DNA from: Henriciella sp.
GTDB taxonomy: Bacteria > Pseudomonadota > Alphaproteobacteria > Caulobacterales > Hyphomonadaceae
DNA: 64,000 bases
NCBI RefSeq assembly: GCF_029937755.1
Contig: NZ_JAPYPG010000002.1
Location: forward strand, 411,648 to 475,647
Direction: 5' to 3'
Positions 33,359-42,556 of the stretch are shown here, in pieces. Each line of letters begins with the position of its first letter. Position 1 is the stretch's first letter. The position numbers and the translations under genes are program-made. The notes below the pieces were generated by a model. That model was not told the DNA's origin, ran no database searches, and saw only the letters and a list, made by a program, of their open reading frames with translations.

Positions 33359-33952
33359 ATGGCCATCGACAAGATCAAACGCCGCATCATCGGCAAGGGA
33401 CGCGGGGCTGTCTTTACCCCCGCGGATTTCCTTGATCTCGGCTCGCGCGCCTCTGTCGATCAGACGCTGTCGCGACTGACCGATCAGGGCGTGATCCGTC
33501 GACTCGCCCGGGGCATTTATGACTACCCGAAGACGAGTCCTCGTCTGGGCCGCCTGTCGCCCGATCCTGATGCTGTCGCCGCCGCCATCGCCCGAAAGGA
33601 TGGACGCGTCGTCCAGGTCTCGCCGGCGCGCGCGGCGAACATGCTCGGCCTGACCACACAGGTTCCGGCGAAGGCTGTCTATCTGACAGATGGACCAAGC
33701 CGCACGAAGCAGATCGGGGCGCAGACCATCATCATGCGCAACGCCGCCGCCAGGAACCTTGTCGGCGCTGGCAAACCGACCGGTGCAGTGTTCCAGGCGC
33801 TGCGCTATCTCGGCAAGGATGGGGTGGATGCAAGCGTCGTAGCGCGCCTCTCCAGGACGATTGACGCCGACACCCGCCGCGCCCTCGTTAAAGATGCCCT
33901 TCAGGCACCAGGATGGATGCGCCCGGTGGTTCAGCAGATCGCGGCGGCCTGA
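33359..33952 (+). CDS. abiEi: AbiEi-type antitoxin / DUF6088 family
   Basis: A 197-aa protein with an N-terminal winged-helix region (VFTPADFLDLGSRASVDQTLSRLTDQGVIRRLARGIYDYP, about 18-57) and a C-terminal AbiEi-like domain. In AbiE type IV toxin-antitoxin systems this protein represses transcription and counteracts the nucleotidyltransferase toxin without binding it directly. AGGAG 7 nt upstream fixes the ATG. The toxin gene follows at once, and a promoter-operator precedes it. Confidence 0.85.
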   Translation: MAIDKIKRRIIGKGRGAVFTPADFLDLGSRASVDQTLSRLTDQGVIRRLARGIYDYPKTSPRLGRLSPDPDAVAAAIARKDGRVVQVSPARAANMLGLTTQVPAKAVYLTDGPSRTKQIGAQTIIMRNAAARNLVGAGKPTGAVFQALRYLGKDGVDASVVARLSRTIDADTRRALVKDALQAPGWMRPVVQQIAAA

Positions 33953-33954
33953 CA

Positions 33955-34992
33955 GTGGATGGTTTCGCGCAGGAAACCGCAACCATCCGCGCGGAGGTCT
34001 TTCAGGAGACGGCTGCGCGGATGGGCGTGCAAGCCGCCATTGTCGAGAAAGACTTCTGGGTCTGCTGGACGATCAAGCGCGCTTTCTCACTTGGCGATAG
34101 GATTCCCGGCCTGATCTTCAAAGGCGGCACGTCTCTTTCGAAAGCCTATGGCCTGATCCGCCGCTTCTCCGAAGACATCGATCTCAGCCTTGACCGCCAT
34201 GATCTCGGTTTCACCGGTGAGCGCGACCCGGCCAACGCGACAAGCAATAAGACCCGAAAGGCCTTGCTCGACGAACTCGAAGCCTGCGCCATTGAGGCAG
34301 TCGGCGGTTCGGTCAAAGCCGCTCTGTCAGAAGCGATGAGCGAAGCGCTTGGCAAACCGGTCCTTCTGAAAACTTCAGATGATGACCCGCAAACGCTGAT
34401 CTTCACCTATCCGGAAAGCCTGCCTGCGACAGCCGCCCTGCCCTATGTGCGTTCGTTCGTTCGCCTCGAATTCGGCGCACGCTCGGATCACCTACCGGCA
34501 GAGCAGCGGGACATCTTTCCCTTTGTGAACGAACAGTTTCCGGACCTGTTCTCAGAGCCAGGCGTATCGGTGAAGACCTTGTCAGCTGCCCGGACATTCT
34601 GGGAAAAGGCGACCATCCTTCACATGTTGGCGCACCGGGATGCGGCGAGGCCGCTCGGTGAGAGGATGTCGCGTCACTATTACGACCTCGCGCAACTCGC
34701 CCGATCCAAAACAAGGCCTCAGGCCCTGAGCGATCTGGCGCTTCTTGAAGCTGTGGCGCTCCACAAATCCGTCTTCTTCCGGGCGGCCTGGGCAAATTAT
34801 GAGACGGCCCGACCGCCAACGCTCAGACTCGCGCCAGCGCCTGAACTTGAGGCCGCACTTCGATCTGACTATGCGCAAATGGCTGAAATGCTGTTCGATG
34901 CGCCCGAGCCATTCGACGCCATTCTGGAAACGATCGCAGTGCTCGAAGCGGAGATCAATTCCATCGAGGCTCCTCCCAACAGTATCGCCTGA
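33955..34992 (+). CDS. abiEii: AbiEii-type nucleotidyltransferase toxin
   Basis: A 345-aa AbiEii/COG2253 nucleotidyltransferase. It has VEKDFWVCWTIKRAF, then the catalytic FKGGTSLSKAYGLIRRFSEDIDLSLDR (GGTSLSK and D-x-D, about 46-70). Later parts have ARTFWEKATILHML and SRHYYDLAQLAR. These toxins add nucleotides to tRNA or other RNA and give phage defence by abortive infection. GTG 33955, 2 nt after the antitoxin stop, is chosen; ATG 33913 would overlap the antitoxin by 40 nt and add residues that look like a shadow of its C-terminus. Confidence 0.85.
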   Translation: MDGFAQETATIRAEVFQETAARMGVQAAIVEKDFWVCWTIKRAFSLGDRIPGLIFKGGTSLSKAYGLIRRFSEDIDLSLDRHDLGFTGERDPANATSNKTRKALLDELEACAIEAVGGSVKAALSEAMSEALGKPVLLKTSDDDPQTLIFTYPESLPATAALPYVRSFVRLEFGARSDHLPAEQRDIFPFVNEQFPDLFSEPGVSVKTLSAARTFWEKATILHMLAHRDAARPLGERMSRHYYDLAQLARSKTRPQALSDLALLEAVALHKSVFFRAAWANYETARPPTLRLAPAPELEAALRSDYAQMAEMLFDAPEPFDAILETIAVLEAEINSIEAPPNSIA

Positions 34993-35031
34993 CAGGCCGA
35001 AACTGCCCGGCCAAAGACTTTCGCCGCCCCC

Positions 35032-35066
35032 TTCGTGACCCATTAAAGTTTTGAATGGGTCACGAA
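35032..35066. terminator. Perfect 13-bp inverted repeat between convergent genes
   Basis: TTCGTGACCCATT and its exact complement surround a 9-nt loop (AAAGTTTTG). It lies 39 bp after abiEii and 55 bp before the end of the convergent 241-aa gene. It probably acts as a bidirectional transcript end, although neither strand shows a long T run after it. Confidence 0.5.
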
Positions 35067-35121
35067 ATACCCATTGTGCGACACCCGACGGGCGCGGCTT
35101 CAAGTGCTCGAAGCGATGACG

Positions 35122-35847
35122 TCAATGCAGCGTCACCAAACCGACCTGGTCATCAAACGGGAACAAGAAGGCCTCGGACCAAAGACCGGTGGTGCTGTAG
35201 ACGCGATCTGCGAAATGCTGTCGATCGTCTGACATTGTCTCGGCCAGCAACCCCATCCAGCACAGCGGCTGAAGCATTTGTGACCAGATCATTCCCGGCA
35301 AGCGGTCATAGGGCTGTCCGGCGTCCGGCGGACCGTAAAGGATTTCACGAAGCACGCCGCATGTCACGCCTGGCACCGCCTCCGTATTCAGCACACCGAG
35401 AAACACATCCCAGTTGCCAAGCCTCGGCTCGGGCATCCGCGACGAAGCGGCATGATCGACTTCGAACAACCAGAATGGCGCGATCAGGTTGAAGAGATCG
35501 CCGGGCTTGTCAGCAATGTCCCTGCCCGCCTTGGTGAGCCGACAGGTCAGCTTGTAATGCCGGATCAGCTCGAGTTTCAGCAGAAGGAAATGCAGAGCTT
35601 CGAGCGGCGGAAAATCGTCCTCATTCAGCACCTTATTGACGAGGAACAGCTTGTCCTCTTCCCAGCCCGGCCAGGCGAACTCGGCAGCCGCCCAGTGCAC
35701 GAACTTGCGCTGAAACGCCTTGCCCTTCGTCAGGCCGATCGCATCATGTTCGGCCAGATACGCCAGAAGTTTCTGAGCCGCGCCAATCATGGGCGCACCG
35801 GCAAGTGCACGCTCATCATTCTTCACGGGCTGGAGCAGAAACGTCAT
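35122..35847 (-). CDS. Hypothetical protein of the AbiE neighbourhood (241 aa)
   Basis: I do not recognise this family. The protein is soluble, without signal peptide or membrane segments. It is rich in Trp and Leu (KFVHWAAAEFAWPGWEEDKLF, EALHFLLLKLELIRHYKLTCRLTKAGRD). The latter segment ends in a wing-like LTKAG motif that suggests a winged-helix unit near residues 85-110. Codon use looks genuine, and the frame is closed by neighbours on both sides. Lying beside a toxin-antitoxin system, it may belong to the same mobile or defence cargo. Confidence 0.7.
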   Translation of the reverse strand: MTFLLQPVKNDERALAGAPMIGAAQKLLAYLAEHDAIGLTKGKAFQRKFVHWAAAEFAWPGWEEDKLFLVNKVLNEDDFPPLEALHFLLLKLELIRHYKLTCRLTKAGRDIADKPGDLFNLIAPFWLFEVDHAASSRMPEPRLGNWDVFLGVLNTEAVPGVTCGVLREILYGPPDAGQPYDRLPGMIWSQMLQPLCWMGLLAETMSDDRQHFADRVYSTTGLWSEAFLFPFDDQVGLVTLH

Positions 35848-36285
35848 CGCATATTCATCGTCAGGCTTGTTACCAAACAGGCTAACGACGAAAGCGCGGG
35901 ATGCCTATTCGAGGTGTTCAAGGTTCGAACCCCGAATGTCGCGCCTAACCCGAAGCAGCACAGATCGTCGGGTTTTTTCCGCTTGCAAATCAACGGCTTA
36001 TATAGTTTAGTTTGGCGCGAGTGACGTGCCACATTCCATATTTTTTATCCATATTTTTCAATCACTTACGGGAGGTGTAATCGATTCTTGGTCCTCAGTT
36101 CGGTCTGATTTTGGTCCACAGTTTTGTAGACCGCTTGAGTTCGACGCCGCTCACCGGCACCGATAGCCATAGTTAACGCGGATTGTACTCCCTGCCAAAT
36201 CAAGCTTGATCTATAGAACTAGATTTCACCGCTAACTACAATGCACAGAGCGCCGAAACTCAACACATCATACTAAAGTCAACAC
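35848..36285. other. Intergenic region with structured plus-strand element
   Basis: About 440 bp without a supported gene. The first 130 bp hold the hairpin and terminator listed at 35894-35978. The remainder is AT-rich with no clear signal, apart from two similar CATATTTTT words near 36040. It separates the AbiE cargo from the catabolic cluster. Confidence 0.5.
35894..35978 (+). ncRNA. Possible small structured RNA ending in a terminator
   Basis: From 35907 to 35937 the sequence folds into an 11-bp stem with two single-base bulges and a 7-nt loop, closed further out by GCGCG (35894) with CGCGC (35940). A terminator-like AACCCGA / TCGGGTT hairpin (35947-35953 and 35968-35974) with a T run follows. 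No plus-strand protein gene ends here, so a small RNA or a decayed RNA gene is possible. The GGTTCGAAC word recalls a tRNA T-loop, but the T-stem does not pair. Confidence 0.3.
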
Positions 36286-37908
36286 CTAGCGCTCGACCGA
36301 TATCCGCATCATGCCCAGCAATCCTCCAAGAACGATATCGCCGCCCGGCAGGAGGTGAATGACAGAGTAAGCGCCATTGTAAATGTGGCTATCACCAAGG
36401 CGAAGCCGTGTAACGGCTTCACCCGTCTCCCAATCAAGACCTGTGACCTCCCATTTTCCGTCTACGAAACCATTGACATAGACCTGTTGGGCGCCGCCAG
36501 AAATCATGGGGACGGTTGATGGGCTCGATACAGTGGGATTTGCCCAGGCACGCACCCAGCGGTCAGCTTCAACGTCCCATTCAAACTTTTCAGCACCCGT
36601 CGGTCCTTTGCGTAGTCTACCAGACATGACAACATTCTCCAGCATTGTTGGCAATGGCGATGGCAATGTGTTGTTTACCACCAAGGCACCGTAGCCATAT
36701 ACCGCAACGGATTGCTCAGACTGGGCGCGCTCAAGGTCAGACTTTCCGAAACTAACCTGAATCTGGTCGGCAATTCGACGCGATTTGGTCCCTGGCTTCT
36801 GGACGAAATCCTCTGGAATATCGTCGCGCCAGAAGGCGACGACATTCATAATCAACTCTCCGTCCGTGATGACAACAAGTTTGTCTTCCTCGTCTCCGAA
36901 GCCCATAAGTGAGGGCGTAGAGCCTGATCCGTTGCCGAGACTCACGCCGCCAAGTTTGCCGGTGAAGGAATCGTATTCTGATGACCACGCGCCATACCCT
37001 CTAGAGTGAAGTGTTTCCCCGTCCCAAACCAGTTTATGGAGCCTCCTATTTGAGAGAACATAAATGCCACCACCCTCATCAATGGCGATCGAGTTCGTAA
37101 CCTGCTCATCGTCAGCCAACTCATGAATGATCGGTGCCTGTTCAAAATTTCGGTCTACGATGACGACAACGCCGCCCATCGTCACCAGCGCCAGCATGCC
37201 ATCATAAGTCAGATTCAATCCGAACACAGCATCAGGGTCTTCCAGTGTTGGATTGAAATATTCGCGCGGCAGCTGAAAGCGGCGCTTTTCCACCAGTGGT
37301 GACAGCGGATTGCCGGGTTCGGCATCACCATAAACGACGACATCGTTGTTGACGACAGTGTAGAAGTCACCATTGCGGTCGACGACATTATAGATTGCTG
37401 CTCTGGCGACGACCCGCTCAACATAACGTGGATAGTTCCGATTGAGATAGCCAAGCAGTTCAGCTTCTGAGGCCGTACTATCCATTTCGACGGCGATACG
37501 TTCAGCATCCTCGACAGACATGAAGGGTTGACCTTCCACAGGCAGAGCATTGATCAGTTGAAACTTGCCATCGCTAATCAGGATTTTGGAGATACGATTA
37601 TTGTTGGCGGAGATGGCCACCTGCTCACCTGAAGGATAAGTTGGTAATTGCATAAGCGTGAGGTTCACCAACCCTGCCGGGACCCTTTGAATACCCTCAT
37701 CATCAATCTCGTGAATACCGACCGGCCCAGCAAACGGAAGGGAATCCTGTTGAGCCGGATTAAAATGCGTGGTGGCAAGCTCGCTGTCCACCAGATTTGG
37801 GTTCATTGGAGGAAACTCCGGACCCGACGCATCAAAGACTGGGATAGTGGAGCATGCACCAAGCACGGCTACGATTGCGACTGCAGCAGCAGCGATATGA
37901 GGTTTCAT
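36286..37908 (-). CDS. Lipoprotein of unknown function, propeller-like
   Basis: A 540-aa lipoprotein: signal MKPHIAAAAVAIVAVLGACS with lipidation at Cys19. The mature protein is almost all beta, with repeated blade-like strands (TYDGMLALVTMGGVVVIVDRN, SIAIDEGGGIYVLSNRRLHKLVWDG, HIYNGAYSVIHLLPGGDIVLGGLLGMM). A beta-propeller is therefore likely. It directly follows the PQQ dehydrogenase gene on the same strand, with a 53-bp gap. It may be an accessory or substrate-sensing partner in the periplasm. I cannot name a family. Confidence 0.75.
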   Translation of the reverse strand: MKPHIAAAAVAIVAVLGACSTIPVFDASGPEFPPMNPNLVDSELATTHFNPAQQDSLPFAGPVGIHEIDDEGIQRVPAGLVNLTLMQLPTYPSGEQVAISANNNRISKILISDGKFQLINALPVEGQPFMSVEDAERIAVEMDSTASEAELLGYLNRNYPRYVERVVARAAIYNVVDRNGDFYTVVNNDVVVYGDAEPGNPLSPLVEKRRFQLPREYFNPTLEDPDAVFGLNLTYDGMLALVTMGGVVVIVDRNFEQAPIIHELADDEQVTNSIAIDEGGGIYVLSNRRLHKLVWDGETLHSRGYGAWSSEYDSFTGKLGGVSLGNGSGSTPSLMGFGDEEDKLVVITDGELIMNVVAFWRDDIPEDFVQKPGTKSRRIADQIQVSFGKSDLERAQSEQSVAVYGYGALVVNNTLPSPLPTMLENVVMSGRLRKGPTGAEKFEWDVEADRWVRAWANPTVSSPSTVPMISGGAQQVYVNGFVDGKWEVTGLDWETGEAVTRLRLGDSHIYNGAYSVIHLLPGGDIVLGGLLGMMRISVER

Positions 37909-37961
37909 TTGTTGTCTCCCAGAGTGACAGATTTGTACTGGTTTAGCGAATTGTCAGAATA

Positions 37962-40127
37962 CTATTCAGCTTGAGACGTCGACTGTTGCTCGTCTTGAAA
38001 CGCCATCCAGGCTCGAGAGAGGATGAAATCCTCAATATCATCGACTTCCTGTTGGCTTAGGCGGCCGGCGAAGTTGGGCATGCCAATCGCTTCGCCGGCC
38101 CCTTGAAGGAGGAAAGCATCAAAAGTGTCTATCCCGAGAGTCGCTGACTGCCTCAGATCGGGGAGCGTTCCGGACGAAATGGCCGCGCCGCCATGGCAGA
38201 CACCGCAGAATCGACCGTAGAGGTCTGTGCCCCGTACAACCGCTTCAGCCGAATGCGGCTGTCGCGCTGGCTCAGGCGTTGCCTTCTGCGGAAGCGCGGC
38301 GACGTTTAGCTCGCCCTCTCCGCCAAGTTTGAAGGCAAGTACATGGCCTTCAACCGGGCCTCCTGTCTGCCCGACATAGAAGCCGGCGAGCAAATTGGCA
38401 CCACTGCCCCAACCAGCTGATACAGCAACATACTGCTCGCCATTGACCTCATACGCCACAGGTCCACCGACCATTGCGACACCAACCGGATACGACCACA
38501 GTTCTTCGCCTGTTTTGGCGTTGTAAGCATTGAAAACGCCGCTCGTCGTGCCTTGGAATACCAGATCTCCAGACGTTGTCAGCGTACCTCCATTCCACAT
38601 TCGCTCATGCTGAACACGCCAGACTTCTTTCTGAGCTACCGGATCCCAGGCAGCAAGATGTGCTTGGACAAGTTGGCGCAGAAGTGTGCGACGTGCTTCT
38701 TCTGTTTCCGGTAATGCGTCTGTCAGGCTGACACCGATATTGAATGCGTCTCGGTCAAAGCGGGCAATCTCGCCCTCGATCTGATCGGAATAGAGGAAAG
38801 GAACATCTTGTGCGGGAATATATACCAGCCCTGTTTCCGGATTGAATGACATGGGGTGCCAGTTGTGGGCACCAAATGGGCTGGGTTTGACGAGCGCAGG
38901 TCCACCAGACAGATAGCGCGCCTCGGGGTTTTCAACAGGACGCCCGGTCTCCATATCGATATGTGTGGCCCAGTTAATGGGAACAAATGGCTCTGCGGAA
39001 ATAAGTTCGCCGCTTATTCGGTCGATGACATAAAAGAAGCCGTTTTTCGGCGCTTGCATCAGCACCTGACGAAGCTCTCCCTCGATCTCAAGATCAGCTA
39101 GAATGATATTCTGCGTAGCTGTGTAGTCCCAAGTTTCGCCCGGCGTCGTCTGATAGTGCCAGACATATTCTCCTGTGTCTGGACGTAACGCGACGATTGA
39201 TGACAGGAACAGATTGTCGCCGCCGTCCGGGCTTCGTACTTTCTGATTCCAGGGCGAGCCGTTTCCAACGCCGATATAGAGGAGGTCCAGTTCAGGATCG
39301 AATGCCATGCTGTCCCAGACAGTCCCGCCACCGCCCAGCTTCCACCATTCGCCTGTCCAGGTCTCAGCAGCCATCTCGATGGCTTCGTTTTCGAATCCAT
39401 TATCCGGATTTCCCGGCACAGTGTAGAACTTCCAGGCCTGTTCACCTGTTTCAGCATCATAGGCTGCAACAAATCCGCGAACGCCGAACTCACCACCGCC
39501 ATTTCCGATGATGACCTTGCCTTTCACAATGCGAGGCGCCCCTGTGATCGTATAGGGTTCTTCGAGCGGTACAGTACGGGTCTCCCAGATCTGTTCGCCT
39601 GACTTTGAATCAAGAGCGATCAGACGACCATCCAGCGACCCGAATATGACCTTGTCGTTATAGACAGCCACGCCGCGATTGACGACATCGCAACAAGCAT
39701 GTGCGCCCTTTGATCGGGGAACCTCCGGATCGTAGCGCCAAAGAATTTCTCCTGTGGCAGCATTAAGCGCCAGCACTTCGCTCCACGAACCCGTAGTGTA
39801 CATGACACCATCAACAATGATCGGGGTTGCCTCTACGCCACGATAGCTGCCAAGCGGTGCCGCCCAGGCAAGATCCAGCTGGTCGATTGTTTCCAGATTA
39901 ATGGCGTCAAGCGCGCTAAACCGCGTTTCTGAAAACGTGCCACCATGAGTAAGCCAGTTATGTGGTTCGCCTGCGGCATTGAGCAAACGTTCCTCATTGA
40001 TCCCCTGGGAGGCTTGTGTGGAAGCGTCGCCAGAGTCGACCGCCCCTCCACAGGCAGCCAGAAGACCGATCGTAGCGCCCGTCAGAATGACTTTCAGCGC
40101 TGTAGCGGGCATTTTTTTGCCGTTCAT
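37962..40127 (-). CDS. PQQ-dependent quinohemoprotein alcohol dehydrogenase
   Basis: A 721-aa type II quinohemoprotein. It begins with a lipoprotein-like signal (lipobox LAAC, Cys near 26). An eight-blade PQQ propeller follows, with the adjacent-Cys pair of HACCDVV (near 140), TWDYTATQ with the conserved Asp, and WSYPVG tryptophan-docking segments. A C-terminal cytochrome c domain carries CGVCH heme attachment (about 640) and a distal Met in AIGMPNF. It oxidises alcohols in the periplasm and passes electrons to the respiratory chain. GGGAGG precedes the ATG. PQQ synthesis genes are not in the window. Confidence 0.92.
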   Translation of the reverse strand: MNGKKMPATALKVILTGATIGLLAACGGAVDSGDASTQASQGINEERLLNAAGEPHNWLTHGGTFSETRFSALDAINLETIDQLDLAWAAPLGSYRGVEATPIIVDGVMYTTGSWSEVLALNAATGEILWRYDPEVPRSKGAHACCDVVNRGVAVYNDKVIFGSLDGRLIALDSKSGEQIWETRTVPLEEPYTITGAPRIVKGKVIIGNGGGEFGVRGFVAAYDAETGEQAWKFYTVPGNPDNGFENEAIEMAAETWTGEWWKLGGGGTVWDSMAFDPELDLLYIGVGNGSPWNQKVRSPDGGDNLFLSSIVALRPDTGEYVWHYQTTPGETWDYTATQNIILADLEIEGELRQVLMQAPKNGFFYVIDRISGELISAEPFVPINWATHIDMETGRPVENPEARYLSGGPALVKPSPFGAHNWHPMSFNPETGLVYIPAQDVPFLYSDQIEGEIARFDRDAFNIGVSLTDALPETEEARRTLLRQLVQAHLAAWDPVAQKEVWRVQHERMWNGGTLTTSGDLVFQGTTSGVFNAYNAKTGEELWSYPVGVAMVGGPVAYEVNGEQYVAVSAGWGSGANLLAGFYVGQTGGPVEGHVLAFKLGGEGELNVAALPQKATPEPARQPHSAEAVVRGTDLYGRFCGVCHGGAAISSGTLPDLRQSATLGIDTFDAFLLQGAGEAIGMPNFAGRLSQQEVDDIEDFILSRAWMAFQDEQQSTSQAE

Positions 40128-40285
40128 TTTGTCCTCCCGGACACCCCAGTGGATGAGGTTCTGGATTTTTTCTCATACCAAGCAAGATTGCACTGGAACG
40201 GCGAAGTTTCTCAAGCCCCGCGCAACGCCAATGTTCCGTCATTTTGTGCCAGCGACAAAGCCTGGGACACCTACTTGCAACGGAT

Positions 40286-41392
40286 CTAGTTGCGGGTTTT
40301 CAACTCCTTGAGCAGCTCTTGCTGGTGCTGACCATGCTCAGGTGCTGGACCGGGGATTGCCTGCACGTTCGATTGGAAACGCGGGGCCGGAACAGCCTGA
40401 ACATAACCCTGGCTGTTTTCAAAGATTCCGCGCGCCAGATTATGAGGGTGCAAAGGTGCACTGATCGGACTTTCCACAAGGCCAAAGCATGCATCGGTCC
40501 CCTCTAGTAAGTCTTGCCAGTATGCAGATGGTTCGGTTGCGAAAAGAGCACGAAACTTCTCTGACTGCTTCGACCAGCTATCACGATCATACTGGTCTTC
40601 GAAGTCGGGATCGCCTGCAAGACCGAGGCGCTGTAGAAGTTCTGCGTAAAATTTCGGTTCTAGCGCGCCAAGCGTGATGTCACGCCCGTCTGCACAGCGA
40701 TAGGAACTGTACCAAGGGGAATCATCCAGAAAGCCGCGCCCGCGCTCGGCTTGCATCATGCCGCTGGGCAGCAAATCGAAGATGAGGTTCATCATATGCG
40801 CCGACCCATCGACAATCGCTGCATCAATCACATCGCCCTCACCGGTGGCTCTGGCCTTTAGAATGCCCGCGAGAATGCCAATCGTCAGATAGTTCGCACC
40901 GCCGCCAATGTCCCCGACCAAGCCTGGTGGCGGCAGTGATCGCGTTCCAGTTGGGCTTGCAAACCAGGCAGCTGAACTGACGGATACATAATTGATATCA
41001 TGTCCAGCCGCCTGGGCGAGCGGTCCCGCCTGCCCCCAGCCCGTCATGCGACCAAAGACAAGCTGTGGGTTCCGCCCCAGACAAACTTCCGGACCAAGGC
41101 CCAGGCGTTCCATCACTCCCGGCCGCATGCCCTCGATCAGGGCGTCCGCCGTCGCAATCAGATCCAGCGCGACCGCGCGGTCTTCAGAGTCTTTCAGGTC
41201 CAGAGCGATCGAGCGCTTGCCTCTTTTCAGAATGCCGACAGGCAAAGTCGATCCCGGATCGGAGCCCTTGGTCTTTCGCTCTATGAGAACGACATCCGCG
41301 CCCAGATCGGCCAGATGCATGCCACAAAAGGGCGCCGGCCCAATGCCCTCGATTTCGACAATCCGAATGCCCTGCAGAGGCCCTTTAGACAC
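40286..41392 (-). CDS. CaiB/BaiF CoA transferase, alpha-methylacyl-CoA racemase-like
   Basis: A 368-aa family III CoA-transferase fold protein. The N-terminus GPLQGIRIVEIEGIGPAPFCGMHLADLGADVVLIER and the YVSVSSA and PPGLVGDIGGG segments are closest to alpha-methylacyl-CoA racemases. These isomerise (2R)- to (2S)-methyl-branched acyl-CoA so that an acyl-CoA dehydrogenase can act. It lies 6 nt after the acyl-CoA dehydrogenase gene, which supports a methyl-branched substrate such as an isoprenoid or steroid side chain. A plain CoA transferase remains possible. Confidence 0.87.
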   Translation of the reverse strand: MSKGPLQGIRIVEIEGIGPAPFCGMHLADLGADVVLIERKTKGSDPGSTLPVGILKRGKRSIALDLKDSEDRAVALDLIATADALIEGMRPGVMERLGLGPEVCLGRNPQLVFGRMTGWGQAGPLAQAAGHDINYVSVSSAAWFASPTGTRSLPPPGLVGDIGGGANYLTIGILAGILKARATGEGDVIDAAIVDGSAHMMNLIFDLLPSGMMQAERGRGFLDDSPWYSSYRCADGRDITLGALEPKFYAELLQRLGLAGDPDFEDQYDRDSWSKQSEKFRALFATEPSAYWQDLLEGTDACFGLVESPISAPLHPHNLARGIFENSQGYVQAVPAPRFQSNVQAIPGPAPEHGQHQQELLKELKTRN

Positions 41393-41398
41393 GGGACG

Positions 41399-42556
41399 TC
41401 ACCTGAACGCCGAGACGCCCGTCAGGCTCCGCCCGATAAGGAGTTTCTGGATCTCAGTCGTTCCATCCGGAATGGGTGCGATCATCGCTTCGCGGGCGAG
41501 GCGCTCGACAATGAACTCCTTCGTGACGCCATTACCGCCGTGAATCTGTACTGCCTGGCGCGTTGCACTGACAGCGATTTCGGTACCGTACCATTTTGCC
41601 ATTGCGCACTCCTTGTCGCAGCGCTGTCCGGCGTCAATCATGCCCGCTGCGCGCAAAGACAACAGGCGCGCTGCATCGATCTCTGTGGCCATTACAGCTA
41701 ACTTTTCTGCAATGAGCTGGTGGCCGGCAATTGGTTTGCCATGCTGCGAACGGTCGATTGCATATTTTATTGACTCATCAAGCGCGCGCCGCGCCATGCC
41801 ATAGCCCCACGACCCGACGTGAACTCGCGCGCGTTCGAACAGGGTGAGCGTGTTCTTCAGACCCGAGCCTATTTCACCGATAGTATTCTCGACCGGAACG
41901 CGCACATCATCGAGAAAAACCTGTGATGTTGATTGTCGATTGAGCGCGATCTTTGGAATACCGCGGACTTCATAAGGATGCTCATTGCGATCGAGCAGGA
42001 TATGGGTCAGTTCGTTCTCGCCAGTTCGGCAGGTGCAGATGAAAAAATCTGAGTACTCACCATTGGTGATCCATGTTTTCTCACCAGAAATCACCCAATG
42101 GTCACCATCTCGCACAGCCCTGGTTTTCGCCGCCGCGACATCCGAACCGACATCCGGCTCGGAAATGCCGACAGACGCAAAAAGTTCCCCCGCCAACAAT
42201 CTAGGCAGGTAACGTGTCTTGATGTGCTCCGGCGCGAGTTTGACCAGCATCGACGCTGCGCTGCCATTAACAAGTGCGGCTATCGCCAAGTCTCCCGAAC
42301 TATAGGCAAGCTCTTCAATTAGTTGAACGTGCAGCTTCCAGGACAACCCCAGCCCGCCGGCAGATTCCGGCTGTGGGGCGTTGACGAGACCAAATTCTGC
42401 CAGCTTTTGCGTCCAGCTTTGCATTTTGTCCTTTGGAACGAAGTCTTCCCCATGCGCAGCCAGTTCCGGCTCCAGCTGCTCATCAAGATAGCGACGCAGG
42501 CTTTCGATTGCGGCGAGCTCAGCCTTGTCAAAGAAAATATCTAATCCCCCAATCAT
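41399..42556 (-). CDS. Acyl-CoA dehydrogenase (385 aa)
   Basis: A standard-length acyl-CoA dehydrogenase. It has the FAD-loop motif VGISEPDVGSDVAAAKTRA (about 122-140), GEKTWITNG, and the C-terminal IHGGNGVTKEFIVERLAREAMIAPIPDGTTEIQKLLIGRSL. The Glu of the DGTTEI region and the Arg pattern follow short/branched-chain enzymes. It overlaps the thiolase start by 4 nt and is followed by the racemase-like gene, so all three are probably co-translated steps of one beta-oxidation route. Confidence 0.9.
   Translation of the reverse strand: MIGGLDIFFDKAELAAIESLRRYLDEQLEPELAAHGEDFVPKDKMQSWTQKLAEFGLVNAPQPESAGGLGLSWKLHVQLIEELAYSSGDLAIAALVNGSAASMLVKLAPEHIKTRYLPRLLAGELFASVGISEPDVGSDVAAAKTRAVRDGDHWVISGEKTWITNGEYSDFFICTCRTGENELTHILLDRNEHPYEVRGIPKIALNRQSTSQVFLDDVRVPVENTIGEIGSGLKNTLTLFERARVHVGSWGYGMARRALDESIKYAIDRSQHGKPIAGHQLIAEKLAVMATEIDAARLLSLRAAGMIDAGQRCDKECAMAKWYGTEIAVSATRQAVQIHGGNGVTKEFIVERLAREAMIAPIPDGTTEIQKLLIGRSLTGVSAFR

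Noticed and set aside
34993-35121. Integron attC-like site at the 13-bp inverted repeat
   Set aside because: It lacks the R/L box core sequences, and there is no integrase or gene cassette array.
35911-35945. Possible tRNA 3' end, from the GGTTCGAAC word
   Set aside because: The bases flanking the loop do not form a 5-bp T-stem, no CCA or acceptor partner is present, and the region folds instead as a simple bulged hairpin.
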